NCBI GenBank assembly: GCA_905234075.1
Contig: CAJOGI010000009.1
Span: forward strand, 1 to 60,068
Direction: 5' to 3'
DNA from: an uncultured Synergistales bacterium
Lineage (GTDB): Bacteria; Synergistota; Synergistia; Synergistales; Aminobacteriaceae
Length of the DNA stretch: 60,068 nt
Positions 44,085-52,224 of this stretch are shown one piece after another. Under the pieces are notes generated by a model. The model ran no database searches. It was not told where the DNA came from and was given only the letters and a program-made list of their open reading frames with translations. The translations under genes were made by a program, and so were the position numbers. Numbering within the stretch: the first letter of the stretch is position 1; every line of letters begins with the position of its first letter.

Positions 44085-45073
44085 TTATGGCCTCGTGAAG
44101 AATAGCAGCGGTTACAGGAAACGCACTTTGACTCGCTTGAAATTTTTTCTTGAAATTTTTTCGGCAGGTCAGGCTCACAGAGCAAGGGTCTAGAAAGTGA
44201 AAGCATTTCGATTTTTGTCTCGTTCAAAATGTTATTCATGAACTCAAGACTTCTCAAACCGCCGACTAAAATAACGGGGGTGCCGGCTTCTTCAGCAAGA
44301 CGCGCCGCAAAATCTGCAAAGTAACCCTCATTCTTGTGCGGACGTATGCCGGGTACTGAAGTTCCGTTGCCGCTGACCTCGATAGAATCAATCCCCGCTT
44401 GTGAAAGCATTTTGCAGACTAATAAACTTTCTTCTTCGTCGAGGCCGTTAAACGTGAAATCGCTGCAATTTATTTTTATTGTAACGTGAAGTCCGGGAGC
44501 GGCTTTTTTAATTCCATCTAAAATGTCGATTAAAATTTTTGCTCTGTTTTCCGTTGAGCCGCCATAGTCATCAATTCTATGATTGACCGCTGGACTTATA
44601 AATCTGCTCAAAAAAAAGAAATGAGCCGCGTGAATCTGCACACCGTCAAAACCTGCTTTCTTAGCTCTTACGGCGGCGTTGACAAATTTTTCTATCACTA
44701 AGGAAATTTCTTCCGCTGTCAATGCGTCAGGCTCGACCTGAACATTTCCGCGATAAAATGCCCCCAATGCAAGCTGGGAAATTACAGCACAGTCTTGAGC
44801 GTGAATAACATCGACGAGTTTTTTATATTGCGGAATTAAAAAATCATCGGACAGCCTCATCATTCCGCCAAAATAAAAATCATTTGACGCAACACTCGTG
44901 AAGCCGGTTATTATTGTTCCTACTCCGCCGCGAGCAAGCCCGTCATAAATTTTATAAGTCTCTTCCGTGATAGAGCCGTCAAGCTCCCCAAGCCCCTCCC
45001 ATGTTGCCGAACGGACAAGCCTGTTTTTTGCACGAAGGTTATTTAATTCAACGCTGTCAAAAATATTTTTCAT
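44066..45073 (-). CDS. NADH:flavin oxidoreductase, old yellow enzyme family
   Basis: 335 residues. LVRSATWEGLGELDGSITEE at the FMN-binding start, GVQIHAAHFFFLSRFISP with the substrate-binding HAAH region, NHRIDDYGGSTENRAKIL as the family signature, then a Cys-containing end (CVSCNRCYSSRGHKCTRY). It is shorter than 2,4-dienoyl-CoA reductases and lacks their NAD domain. It reduces activated alkenes. Divergent HxlR is its probable regulator. Confidence 0.88.
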   Translation of the reverse strand: MKNIFDSVELNNLRAKNRLVRSATWEGLGELDGSITEETYKIYDGLARGGVGTIITGFTSVASNDFYFGGMMRLSDDFLIPQYKKLVDVIHAQDCAVISQLALGAFYRGNVQVEPDALTAEEISLVIEKFVNAAVRAKKAGFDGVQIHAAHFFFLSRFISPAVNHRIDDYGGSTENRAKILIDILDGIKKAAPGLHVTIKINCSDFTFNGLDEEESLLVCKMLSQAGIDSIEVSGNGTSVPGIRPHKNEGYFADFAARLAEEAGTPVILVGGLRSLEFMNNILNETKIEMLSLSRPLLCEPDLPKKFQEKISSESKCVSCNRCYSSRGHKCTRYE

Positions 45074-45168
45074 GCTGCTAATTTTTTCTCTCCTGAAGTT
45101 TGATTTATAACTTTCGCGAAATTATAATTAGCAATAATTAAAAAACAAGAATGAAGATTTTTCTTTGC

Positions 45169-45177
45169 TGCTATAAA
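45169..45177 (+). promoter_or_regulatory. Extended -10 promoter for the HxlR gene
   Basis: TGCTATAAA lies 27 nt before the HxlR start. The minus-strand TATAAT at 45126-45121 may serve the ene-reductase, so the regulator can control both from the 130-bp gap. Confidence 0.4.
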
Positions 45178-45203
45178 AAATATACTAATTAACGGAGAAA
45201 AAT

Positions 45204-45569
45204 ATGATGAATAATAAACCCCTGCCAAAAGAAAAAAATATTTATGATACGGACTGCCCGATACTCTACGCAATGGAAATAATCGGGCAAAAGTGGAAGC
45301 TGCCTATTTTGTGGTATGTCGCGGACGCTGAAAATCAGACGCTGAGATACGGAGAACTTGCAAAAAAAGTTGTGGGCATAACCGCAACGATGCTGACGAA
45401 ATGTCTGCGCGAATTGGAGAAAGATAAATTAATCAGCCGTAAGCAATATAACACTATTCCGCCGACTGTTGAATATTCTTTGACTGAAAGGGGAAGAACT
45501 TTAATTCCGGCTCTTGAATCCGTTTACAAATGGGCAGAAGAGCAAATGAAGAATAATTCACAGCATTAA
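45204..45569 (+). CDS. HxlR-family winged-helix regulator
   Basis: 121 residues: DTDCPILYAMEIIGQKWKLPILW (CPxxxxxxxIGGKW-type start with the sensing Cys), then ITATMLTKCLRELEKDKLISR (recognition helix) and VEYSLTERGRTL (wing). HxlR proteins respond to aldehydes, quinones or redox stress. Divergent from the ene-reductase/hydrolase pair. It ends in a 4-nt overlap with the convergent yraN. Confidence 0.9.
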   Translation: MMNNKPLPKEKNIYDTDCPILYAMEIIGQKWKLPILWYVADAENQTLRYGELAKKVVGITATMLTKCLRELEKDKLISRKQYNTIPPTVEYSLTERGRTLIPALESVYKWAEEQMKNNSQH

Positions 45570-45955
45570 AAATTCATGCCTGCGGTAATATCGCGTATGT
45601 GTTCAAGCTCCCAGCTTTGAAGGTCATTTTTTTCTTTCATTGTTATTCCGATTATGTCAATGCGCCAGAAGCCTTCCCACTCGATTTTATTTATAAATTC
45701 CCGTGAATATTTTATGAGGGTGTTTAATTTTCTTGGCCCGATTGAATCAAAAGGCGATTGAATTTTTCCAAACGTCCGGCAGCGGACTTCGATTACGGCA
45801 ATTTCTTCGGGCTTGGCTTCCGTGTCGAGTGCGATTATGTCAAGCTCGCCGTGCTGAAGTTTGCAATTTCGCGCTAAAATTTTCCAGCCGAGCGAGATTA
45901 AATATTCTGCGGCTATGTCTTCGGCGAATTTTCCAAGCGACTGAGCCTGCGTCAT
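45566..45955 (-). CDS. yraN: UPF0102 protein YraN, nuclease-fold
   Basis: 129 residues: GKFAEDIAAEYLISLGWKI, NCKLQHGELDIIALD and IAVIEVRCRTF, i.e. the D and ExR/K-like residues of an Endonuclease/Holliday-junction resolvase fold. Function unproven. It is the last gene of the efp-asp23-nusB-lepB-rbgA operon, in its usual place after rnhB and the flhB-like gene. Confidence 0.9.
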   Translation of the reverse strand: MTQAQSLGKFAEDIAAEYLISLGWKILARNCKLQHGELDIIALDTEAKPEEIAVIEVRCRTFGKIQSPFDSIGPRKLNTLIKYSREFINKIEWEGFWRIDIIGITMKEKNDLQSWELEHIRDITAGMNF

Positions 45956-45961
45956 TGTAAA

Positions 45962-46243
45962 TTATTTCTGCGCTGTCTCTTTGTCGAGCTTATAGACCCA
46001 CGCAAGAACACGCGCAACAACTTCGTACAGCTCCGCAGGAATTTCCTCGCCAAGCTCAAGCGAAATCAAAGCCGACACAAGCGCGGCATCTTCGACAATC
46101 GGAACATCAGCTTCGACAGCACGCTCAATAATTTTTTTAGCTATAAAGCCTTCGCCCTTAGCAATAACAGTCGGAGCGTTCATTTTTTGATTGTCATATT
46201 TTACGGCGACGGCCTGTTCCCGTTTTTTATCCTGCAAAGCCAT
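45962..46243 (-). CDS. ylqH: FlhB C-terminal-domain-like protein (YlqH type)
   Basis: 93 residues matching only the cytoplasmic tail of the flagellar export protein FlhB: AVAVKYDNQKMNAPTVIAKGEG, then the helix with SALISLELGEEIPAELYEVVARVLAWVY. The self-cleaving NPTH motif is replaced by NAPT. In the rnhB-ylqG-ylqH order of Bacillus this is ylqH. Its ribosome site CAGGCAGGAGTT consists of heptamer units. Confidence 0.8.
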   Translation of the reverse strand: MALQDKKREQAVAVKYDNQKMNAPTVIAKGEGFIAKKIIERAVEADVPIVEDAALVSALISLELGEEIPAELYEVVARVLAWVYKLDKETAQK

Positions 46244-46257
46244 AACTCCTGCCTGAA

Positions 46258-47367
46258 TTAAACTGTAATGTCAAGTCCGCGTCCGGCTAATAATAAATCT
46301 CTTTCGTGTTCGACGGCACGGAGCGAAATTCCTATAAAAGTTACGGGAAGCTCAAGCCCTTGAAGTTCTTTTCTCAAGTCTCTGCGCCTTCGTTCAATTA
46401 ATTTGCAGGTCTCAAGTTTTTCAGCGTTGAGATTCAAATTACAGCTCTTGCCGTCGCTCTCGACAAGTCCCCCCACCTCGCCAAGCACGGAGCCGGTTAT
46501 CCCGAAGCCGACCTGCCAATATTTTTGCCCGTCATCTTCGGCTGAACGTCCGACAAAAATTTTTGCGGTCATGTTCTGCGATGCGTCATTGAGAACGGGC
46601 CAGAACGGTGCCGCTAATAATGCCGGGTTGACTTCGTTGCGTGGGCTTTTCATCAAAATTGACTGAGCCTGTAAAAATTTTGCTATGTCGTCTCCGCCCT
46701 CCTTCATGTCTCTTAACGCTTTGACGGGGTCTTCGCCTTTTGAAGTTCTGTTCTTTAATTCCTTTCTGATTCTGTCCCACATTTCCGTAGCTTCCGCGCC
46801 GTTCATCGCGGCATATTGAGAGAGTAACGCGGCATTTTCAAGCGTCATCGGAACATTACGCGCCCAAAGTTCTATGAAAGAAGAAAGCTGTCCGGGCTGT
46901 GAGCCTGATTTTCTCCAAGCGTCTTTAATCGCGCTTAATACTTCACTTGAAAGAGGCAGACCGCGCATTAACAAAGCCGTAGCCAGTTCTCTGTCGCGTG
47001 GAGGAATTTGAGATAAAAAAGATAATTCGCCCTGCGATAACCTCAGCACGGGCACTCCGTCAGCTCCCGAAGCGTCCCAGACGGCACGGAAATGTTCGCC
47101 GACTATTAACGAAATAGTAGCTCTTGCGCGTAATTCCTGCGGCGTTCCGTTGACATCAACGCGGACTAAATATGTTCCGTCCTCGTTTTGAGATAACACG
47201 CTCCCTTCAACTAACATACCCGTCCTAATTCCGGCGAGTCGTGCGGCAATCTGCGAGGGCTGTTGGATTTGAGGCTGCGTGCTTATCTGACCCTGCCGGG
47301 AGTTAGTACTGATGTTCTGCTGCATCTGGTTATAGTTCTGTTCTACATTGACATTAATCGAAGGCAT
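46258..47367 (-). CDS. FliK/YlqG-like hypothetical protein
   Basis: 369 residues. A Gln/Asn-rich N-terminus (~1-40), then a small beta domain (GTYLVRVDVNGTPQELRAR), a helical middle and a C-terminal beta-rich part (LGEVGGLVESDGKSCNLNLNAEKLET, read in parts) similar in outline to the FliK hook-length substrate-switch domain. The place between rnhB and the flhB-like gene matches ylqG of Bacillus. No flagellar genes are in the window; the pair may have a non-flagellar role. Confidence 0.6.
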   Translation of the reverse strand: MPSINVNVEQNYNQMQQNISTNSRQGQISTQPQIQQPSQIAARLAGIRTGMLVEGSVLSQNEDGTYLVRVDVNGTPQELRARATISLIVGEHFRAVWDASGADGVPVLRLSQGELSFLSQIPPRDRELATALLMRGLPLSSEVLSAIKDAWRKSGSQPGQLSSFIELWARNVPMTLENAALLSQYAAMNGAEATEMWDRIRKELKNRTSKGEDPVKALRDMKEGGDDIAKFLQAQSILMKSPRNEVNPALLAAPFWPVLNDASQNMTAKIFVGRSAEDDGQKYWQVGFGITGSVLGEVGGLVESDGKSCNLNLNAEKLETCKLIERRRRDLRKELQGLELPVTFIGISLRAVEHERDLLLAGRGLDITV

Positions 47368-47368
47368 T

Positions 47369-48055
47369 TTATACTCTCTCCAAAAATTTTAGGCAAAAAG
47401 TTTTTCTGTGTATGTCGCTCGTTCCTTTTTCTTTCACTGCGTCAATATGAAAAGCTGTCGGATAGCCTTTATTCTTCTCTAAATTATAATCGGGATATTT
47501 TTTAGCGAGATTTATCATTAGTCTGTCGCGCAAAACTTTCGCAACGATCGAGGCCGCCGACACAACGGGAATTAATTTATCGGCCTGAATTAAAGTCCAT
47601 TGACTGAATTTTATGTCAGGAATATTTTTATTTCCGTCAACTATTACGCAGTACGGAGCTTCGCTTAATTTTTCAGATAATTTATTTACGGCGTTCGACA
47701 TTGTGATTAAAGAAGCCTGCAAAATATTTTTTTCGTCTATCAATTTCGGCGAGCCTTGAGCAACGCGCCACAGCACGCCTAATTCTTGAATTTTTGCAAA
47801 AATTTTTTCGCGCCTGTTGTGTGAAATTAATTTTGAGTCTCTCAGCTTCATTGACAATAAAATTTCTTCCTGCTCCTGCGTCAAGTACACCGCAGCCGCA
47901 ACAACAGGCCCGGCAAGCGAACCACGCCCTGCTTCATCAGTGCCGACGATTAATCCAAGATCTTTTAATTTTTCTAAATTATTCCGCGCATCGTCAACAC
48001 TGCACTTTAACGGGAGGGATAAGTCATCAAACAAAGTCAGCTGCTCCATCGTCAT
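47369..48055 (-). CDS. rnhB: Ribonuclease HII
   Basis: About 228 residues: GTDEAGRGSLAGPVVAAAV with the first catalytic Asp and Glu, LRDSKLISHNRR with a further Asp, then VDGN and SAASIVAKVLRDRLM. It cleaves at ribonucleotides in DNA. The start is uncertain: ATG at 48055 (or 48049) overlaps the end of rbgA by about 28 nt; a longer in-frame extension would lie inside rbgA. Confidence 0.93.
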   Translation of the reverse strand: MTMEQLTLFDDLSLPLKCSVDDARNNLEKLKDLGLIVGTDEAGRGSLAGPVVAAAVYLTQEQEEILLSMKLRDSKLISHNRREKIFAKIQELGVLWRVAQGSPKLIDEKNILQASLITMSNAVNKLSEKLSEAPYCVIVDGNKNIPDIKFSQWTLIQADKLIPVVSAASIVAKVLRDRLMINLAKKYPDYNLEKNKGYPTAFHIDAVKEKGTSDIHRKTFCLKFLERV

Positions 48056-48875
48056 TATTAATTTCAAAATCGACTGCTCTCTGTCCGTCCGGGATCTCCA
48101 AGCAGACTGCGCCGAGCCTGCCCGATGAGAAAGCCTCAATAAATTTTTGTCCTGCCAATTCCATATTGACACGGCCGCCGGAAATTAAACAGCCGTATTT
48201 TTTTCCGATGTCTTCGAGAATTATTGCAGGAGTTTCGTTTTCAATTTCAATCGGGATTAAATTCTGCATGTCATTGGCACGCAAAAATTTTATTAAAGAT
48301 ATTGCAGCGTTCTCGTATCCTCCGACGACTTCAGCCTTTGCACAGCCAAGCCACGATAAAATTAAATGCGCTCCGGCTTCGGCGTGAGGGTCCAAAATTC
48401 CAGGCGAATCGACGATTAACATTCCTTCGTTTTTATACCAGCTCACGGATTTTGTGATGCCCGGAATATTTCCGACACCGGCGTTTGATTTTCCGATCAG
48501 TGAATTTAGCAGCAATGATTTTCCGACGTTCGGTATGCCGACGACAGCAAGCCTGACTTCACGGTGAGAAGGTTTGAATTTTAATATAGCTTTCTTGATA
48601 TTATTTAAGCCGTCGCGCTTTCTCAAATCAGCCGCGTAAGTATGTTTCAATGAATTTAGCCATGATTTTAATTTTTCCGGCTCGGCTAAATCTTTTCGCG
48701 ATAAAACATGAATGACGGGTTTTATTTTTGCAAGATATTTTATTAACGGCGATGAAGTTGAAGCAGGAGCGCGTGCGTCCCTGACCTCAACTATTAAATC
48801 TAATTTTGCGGCAAGCTCGTTTAATTTTCTTGTTCCCTTTGCCATGTGGCCGGGATACCAAACTGTTCTCGGCAT
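48027..48875 (-). CDS. rbgA: Ribosome-biogenesis GTPase RbgA (YlqF)
   Basis: 282 residues, circularly permuted GTPase: the G4-like SRKD and G5-like region precede G1 GIPNVGKSLLLN, then G3 DSPGIL. The N-terminal WYPGHMAKGTRKL is diagnostic. It helps late 50S assembly (uL16 addition). It lies between lepB and rnhB, as in many Firmicutes. Confidence 0.93.
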   Translation of the reverse strand: MPRTVWYPGHMAKGTRKLNELAAKLDLIVEVRDARAPASTSSPLIKYLAKIKPVIHVLSRKDLAEPEKLKSWLNSLKHTYAADLRKRDGLNNIKKAILKFKPSHREVRLAVVGIPNVGKSLLLNSLIGKSNAGVGNIPGITKSVSWYKNEGMLIVDSPGILDPHAEAGAHLILSWLGCAKAEVVGGYENAAISLIKFLRANDMQNLIPIEIENETPAIILEDIGKKYGCLISGGRVNMELAGQKFIEAFSSGRLGAVCLEIPDGQRAVDFEINNDDGAADFV

Positions 48876-48881
48876 AAAATT

Positions 48882-49424
48882 TTATTTTGGAATACCTATA
48901 CGGTTTAACGGCCAGTATCTGAAAAACACGGGCCCTCTCATGTCTTCGAGCGAGGCAAAGCCCCAGTAGCGGCTGTCCTGAGAATTAGAGCGGTTGTCGC
49001 CGAGCATAAAATATTTATTTTCGGGAACTGTGAAGGGAACTTGCGGAAAAATATCATTCGGCCTCATTGTGTAGCGGTCGTGGTTTTTTACATACGGTTC
49101 ATCAGTCGGCACGCCGTTGATATAGACAATTCCGTTTTTAATATCGACGACATCGCCCGGAATTGCAATAACGCGCTTCACAAAATCTCTTTCCCTGTCT
49201 ACGGGATATTTGAAAACGTAAAGAGAGCCACGCGACGGTTCAAAAAAATAATTCCAAAATTTAGCGACTAATACTCTATCTTGAACTTCGAGCGTCGGTA
49301 TCATTGAGCCGCTCGGTATCCAAAACGCCTGAACTATAAACGCTCTGATTATCATCGCGAGAATAAAAGCCCAGATTATAGTCTCTATTGTCTCGCGCCA
49401 CCATGGCTTTGCAGCTTCAGCCAT
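48882..49424 (-). CDS. lepB: Signal peptidase I
   Basis: 180 residues. One N-terminal membrane segment (IIWAFILAMIIRAFIV), then PSGSMIPTLEVQD (catalytic Ser), RDFVKRVIAIPGD (catalytic Lys) and GDNRSNSQDSRYWG. It removes signal peptides on the outer face of the membrane. The start abuts the nusB stop with no gap. Confidence 0.95.
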   Translation of the reverse strand: MAEAAKPWWRETIETIIWAFILAMIIRAFIVQAFWIPSGSMIPTLEVQDRVLVAKFWNYFFEPSRGSLYVFKYPVDRERDFVKRVIAIPGDVVDIKNGIVYINGVPTDEPYVKNHDRYTMRPNDIFPQVPFTVPENKYFMLGDNRSNSQDSRYWGFASLEDMRGPVFFRYWPLNRIGIPK

Positions 49425-49931
49425 TTAATTATTTTCCCCCTGTTCCTCAAAAAATTTTTCTATCTTGCCCATAACTCCGTTTATAAATCTCGCGGAGTCT
49501 TTTGTTCCGAAATCATTGGCAAGTCTTACAGCCTCTGATATTGCGGACTTAACCGGGAGAGTTTTTTCTAAAAAGCCCTCAAGAGTCAAGAGCCTCAATA
49601 TCGTTCTGTCAACGCTCATCATTCTTTCGGGCCGCCAGCCTGTAACAACGCGCAATAAAACGCCGTCAATCTCGTTCTTTCTGTTTAAGACCTTCAAAGA
49701 TAAATCACGGCATCGTTTTTTTACTTCGGGCGTGTCGTTTTTTGCGACATCGTCAAGATTTAAGAAAAGCTCAAGCGATGAATTAATTTCCTGCTCCGGG
49801 CAAACATCAAGCGAATATAAAAACTGAACCGCAAGCTCTCTCGACCTGTGAATAGCCTCAAACCTGCGGCCTATAATTTTTTTATTTCTTTTTGTAAATT
49901 TATTTTTTATTTCTCTTTTTTCTTCGGGCAT
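49425..49931 (-). CDS. nusB: Transcription antitermination factor NusB
   Basis: 168 residues, all helical: RSRELAVQFLYSLDV, then the family core (RTILRLLTLEGF, KSAISEAVRLANDFGTKDSARFINGVMGKI). It joins rRNA antitermination complexes. A basic N-terminal ~25-residue extension precedes the usual start. The ribosome site is a single heptamer unit, CAGGAGT. Confidence 0.92.
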   Translation of the reverse strand: MPEEKREIKNKFTKRNKKIIGRRFEAIHRSRELAVQFLYSLDVCPEQEINSSLELFLNLDDVAKNDTPEVKKRCRDLSLKVLNRKNEIDGVLLRVVTGWRPERMMSVDRTILRLLTLEGFLEKTLPVKSAISEAVRLANDFGTKDSARFINGVMGKIEKFFEEQGENN

Positions 49932-49934
49932 GTT

Positions 49935-50372
49935 TTAACTCCTGATTTTTTTAGCAAGCCACATAAGACCTTTAATAGCAAACCACGCAGCCGCACCCCA
50001 GAACGCCGTCCAGAAAAAACCGCTGAAGCCTGCCGTAATTATCACAGTTACGCATGACGCAATAACCGCCCACGTGTAAGGACTTTGAATAAGAGGCCAT
50101 ATTCCGCGCTCAGGGCTTGCCCATATGACAGAGGCTCTTATGCCGAGAGGCGCAAGAACTTCGCTGAGGTGTTCCGCAACCTGCTTTTTAGTCTCCGTTT
50201 TCAAATCTTCGTCAGATATTACTATCATTAAGTCAGCGTCCTGCTCTTTCGGCGCAAGGGTTATGCTGTAAAACCTGAAGCCCGACTTCAAAACATAATC
50301 AGCAAAATCAAAAAGCCCCTCGTGTGATATTTTTATTAGTCCGTCGGGCGTGTCTCTCCATAGAAAATACAT
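49935..50372 (-). CDS. Hypothetical protein with C-terminal membrane pair
   Basis: 145 residues, no family recognised. Residues 1-~95 are soluble alpha/beta (ISHEGLFDFADYVL, ITLAPKEQDADLMIVIS); ~100-138 form two closely spaced membrane helices rich in Trp/Ala, ending in a basic KKIRS. Its place between asp23 and nusB, 2 nt after asp23, recalls the Asp23-anchoring AmaP of Gram-positives, though the sequence is not clearly related. Confidence 0.6.
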   Translation of the reverse strand: MYFLWRDTPDGLIKISHEGLFDFADYVLKSGFRFYSITLAPKEQDADLMIVISDEDLKTETKKQVAEHLSEVLAPLGIRASVIWASPERGIWPLIQSPYTWAVIASCVTVIITAGFSGFFWTAFWGAAAWFAIKGLMWLAKKIRS

Positions 50373-50374
50373 GT

Positions 50375-50770
50375 TCAGTCTGCCTCGCTGTAGTCCGGTG
50401 AAAAAATTTCGTCCGGTCCGATATTAATTTGAATATCATCGCCGCCTGCCGTGTAAATTCCCTGAACGTTCACGTTTACCGCCTGAACTTCATAGCCCGT
50501 GTAGCGTTCTAAATTATCTTTGATTTTTTCCTGAACGTCCCAAGCAATATCTGGTATCCTTTGACCGTATCTGACGAGAACGTAAGCATCTATTGAGATA
50601 AATCTCTGCGAATGATCAACATATACGCGAATGCCTCCGCTTTTCCGGCCTATTCCAAATTTTGAAACAAGACGGGCGGCTATTTTTATATTAGGTATTC
50701 CCTGAATAGTTTTTCTTGCAAGCTCCACTATGACATCTTCGGAGATATGAATAACTCCGCCGTCAGCCAT
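50375..50770 (-). CDS. Asp23/Gls24 (DUF322) family protein
   Basis: 131 residues: GVIHISEDVIVELARKTIQGIPNIK, then GIRVYVDHSQRFISIDAYVLVRYGQRIPDIAWDVQEKIKDNLERYTGYEVQAVNVNVQGI in segments, matching the family throughout. These proteins sit at the membrane and respond to envelope stress; the next gene may anchor it. The ATG at 50770 follows AAAGGAA at 7-nt spacing; the earlier ATG (50800) has no site. Confidence 0.88.
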   Translation of the reverse strand: MADGGVIHISEDVIVELARKTIQGIPNIKIAARLVSKFGIGRKSGGIRVYVDHSQRFISIDAYVLVRYGQRIPDIAWDVQEKIKDNLERYTGYEVQAVNVNVQGIYTAGGDDIQINIGPDEIFSPDYSEAD

Positions 50771-50812
50771 TGAGTTTTTCCTTTCGTCTGAATCAGCCAT
50801 CTTTGTTATCAG

Positions 50813-50867
50813 TTAGGAATTAGGAGGTAGGAGGTAGGAATTTTTTTATCCTCGTTCCTAATTCCCA
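50813..50867. repeat. Heptamer array with inverted arms (efp / asp23)
   Basis: Top strand: TTAGGAAT, TAGGAGG, TAGGAGG, TAGGAAT, then T-run, then CCTCGTTCCTAATTCC. The arms can pair with the A/T centre as loop, so this is a possible attenuator between efp and the rest of the operon. Confidence 0.65.
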
Positions 50868-50875
50868 GTCATTAG

Positions 50876-51448
50876 TTATTTCTTCGCCCGTTCAAGATAT
50901 GCGCCCGTGCGCGTGTCAACAACAATCTCTTCGCCGGGTTCAATGAATACCGGAACAGTAACAACGAGTCCCGTCTCAAGCGTCGCAGGTTTTCCGCCGC
51001 CTGTTACAGTGTCGCCCTTAAAGGCCGGAGGCGTGTCCGTAACTTTCATTGTTACGCTCTTGGGAAGCTCGATGCCCATGACCTTGCCCTCAAAAAATTC
51101 AATTTGAATTTCTAAATCATCGACAAGATATTTTGCCGCGTCGCCGAGAACCTGAGGGGACAGCCTCATCTCTTCATAAGTTGCCAGGTCCATAAAGACA
51201 TAATCTTCACCGTCTCTATATGAATACTGCGCGGGCTTGTCCTCGTAAATAATGCGCTCAAATTTTTCGCCGGGCTTAAAAGAATTTTCAACGATTGATC
51301 CCGTCTCGACGTTGCGGAGTTTTGTGCGGACCACTGCTCCGCCTCTGCCCATTTTGTGATGGTCATACTCTACAATTTCCCATATCGCGTCCTGCCAGCG
51401 GAGCTTCAAGCCTACATAAAAGCTAGTAGTGTCGGCTACCTGTGCCAT
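50876..51448 (-). CDS. efp: Elongation factor P with Arg at the modified tip
   Basis: 190 residues, three beta-barrel domains, ending GEEIVVDTRTGAYLERA. It rescues ribosomes stalled at polyproline. The loop that reaches the peptidyl centre reads HHKMGRGGAVVRTKLRN; Arg35 aligns with E. coli Lys34 (PGKGQAF). Lysine-modifying enzymes (EpmA, YmfI) would have no target; Arg is the site used by EarP-type rhamnosylation in some proteobacteria. No modifying gene is nearby. TTAGGAGG precedes the ATG. Confidence 0.93.
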   Translation of the reverse strand: MAQVADTTSFYVGLKLRWQDAIWEIVEYDHHKMGRGGAVVRTKLRNVETGSIVENSFKPGEKFERIIYEDKPAQYSYRDGEDYVFMDLATYEEMRLSPQVLGDAAKYLVDDLEIQIEFFEGKVMGIELPKSVTMKVTDTPPAFKGDTVTGGGKPATLETGLVVTVPVFIEPGEEIVVDTRTGAYLERAKK

Positions 51449-51494
51449 TAAATAAAAACCTCCTAAAAAATTTTTTTGATTTTATTTTAAGCTA

Positions 51495-51506
51495 ATTATA
51501 TAACAA
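51495..51506 (-). promoter_or_regulatory. Probable promoter for efp
   Basis: On the minus strand TTGTTATATAAT lies about 47 nt upstream of the efp start, a TATAAT with a TG-like extension. It sits between efp and the heptamer array at 51514. Confidence 0.4.
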
Positions 51507-51513
51507 CTGAAAA

Positions 51514-51547
51514 GAGTTAGGAGTTAGGAATTAGGAGGTAGGAGTTA
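51514..51547. repeat. Heptamer array
   Basis: Top strand: GTTAGGA, GTTAGGA, ATTAGGA, GGTAGGA, GTTA. All in one direction with no inverted arm. It lies between the unknown 221-residue gene and efp on the minus strand. Confidence 0.65.
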
Positions 51548-51558
51548 AAATTTAAAAA

Positions 51559-52224
51559 CTAAATTGCAGGCATGTATAAAATTTTTACAGGCTTGTCCCC
51601 AAAATTAAAAACCTTTATGCCGTTTAATATCGGGAAGGCATGATAGGCAAAGTAATCATCAGCGCAGTTCGTTCCGTCGGCGTTTGATAATGCGGCGTGG
51701 TAGTGGAACGGCGTTTCATCAACGACAGCTAATACCATAAATTTTTTATTGCTCTCAATAATTATTCCCTCAGGTTTATTCGGCTCGATCACAGCTTCGC
51801 GCACATATTCTCCGATTGAGTCATAAAGTTCAAAATGTACAATGTCGAGCAAAATATTTAACATAAAAATAATTTCGTTAGTACTGCCGTCTTCTCTATA
51901 ACGCCACTGCGGAAGAGGATAATCGACAGGAAAAGACGAGTAAAGCATATCAACTTTAGGATTTTGCCTGAGATAGTCTCCAACATTTATACGAGGATAA
52001 AAAATTCTATGGTCGCGGAAAAATTCATCATCGCAGAGTGCTTGGCGTGTCAAAGAATTTGCGAACATTGCGAAACATACGAGTGGACTGTTTTTATAAT
52101 GTAAGTTGAAAAGTTGTTCGAGATTGTCATGTAAATCTGCCGGATACTCGGCGGCGAACCGGCTCAAACCGTGAAAAATATCATTAAGACCAAACGAATT
52201 AAAGTTATCATTTTTTAATTTCAT
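51559..52224 (-). CDS. Hypothetical protein, 221 residues
   Basis: Not recognised. Soluble, acidic/aromatic, rich in Phe/Tyr/Asp; RFAAEYPADLHDNLEQLF and PLPQWRYREDGSTNEIIFMLNILLDIVHFELYDS are the most structured parts. No signal or membrane segment. AGGAGGAA, 7 nt before the ATG at 52224, is a strong ribosome site; a longer frame starts at 52269 without one. It lies alone between efp and a 380-nt gap. Confidence 0.65.
   Translation of the reverse strand: MKLKNDNFNSFGLNDIFHGLSRFAAEYPADLHDNLEQLFNLHYKNSPLVCFAMFANSLTRQALCDDEFFRDHRIFYPRINVGDYLRQNPKVDMLYSSFPVDYPLPQWRYREDGSTNEIIFMLNILLDIVHFELYDSIGEYVREAVIEPNKPEGIIIESNKKFMVLAVVDETPFHYHAALSNADGTNCADDYFAYHAFPILNGIKVFNFGDKPVKILYMPAI

Noticed and set aside
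47794-48387. 197-codon open frame on the plus strand
   Set aside because: It is antisense to rbgA/rnhB, low in known motifs and rich in Ser/Ala from complementary codons; a shadow frame.
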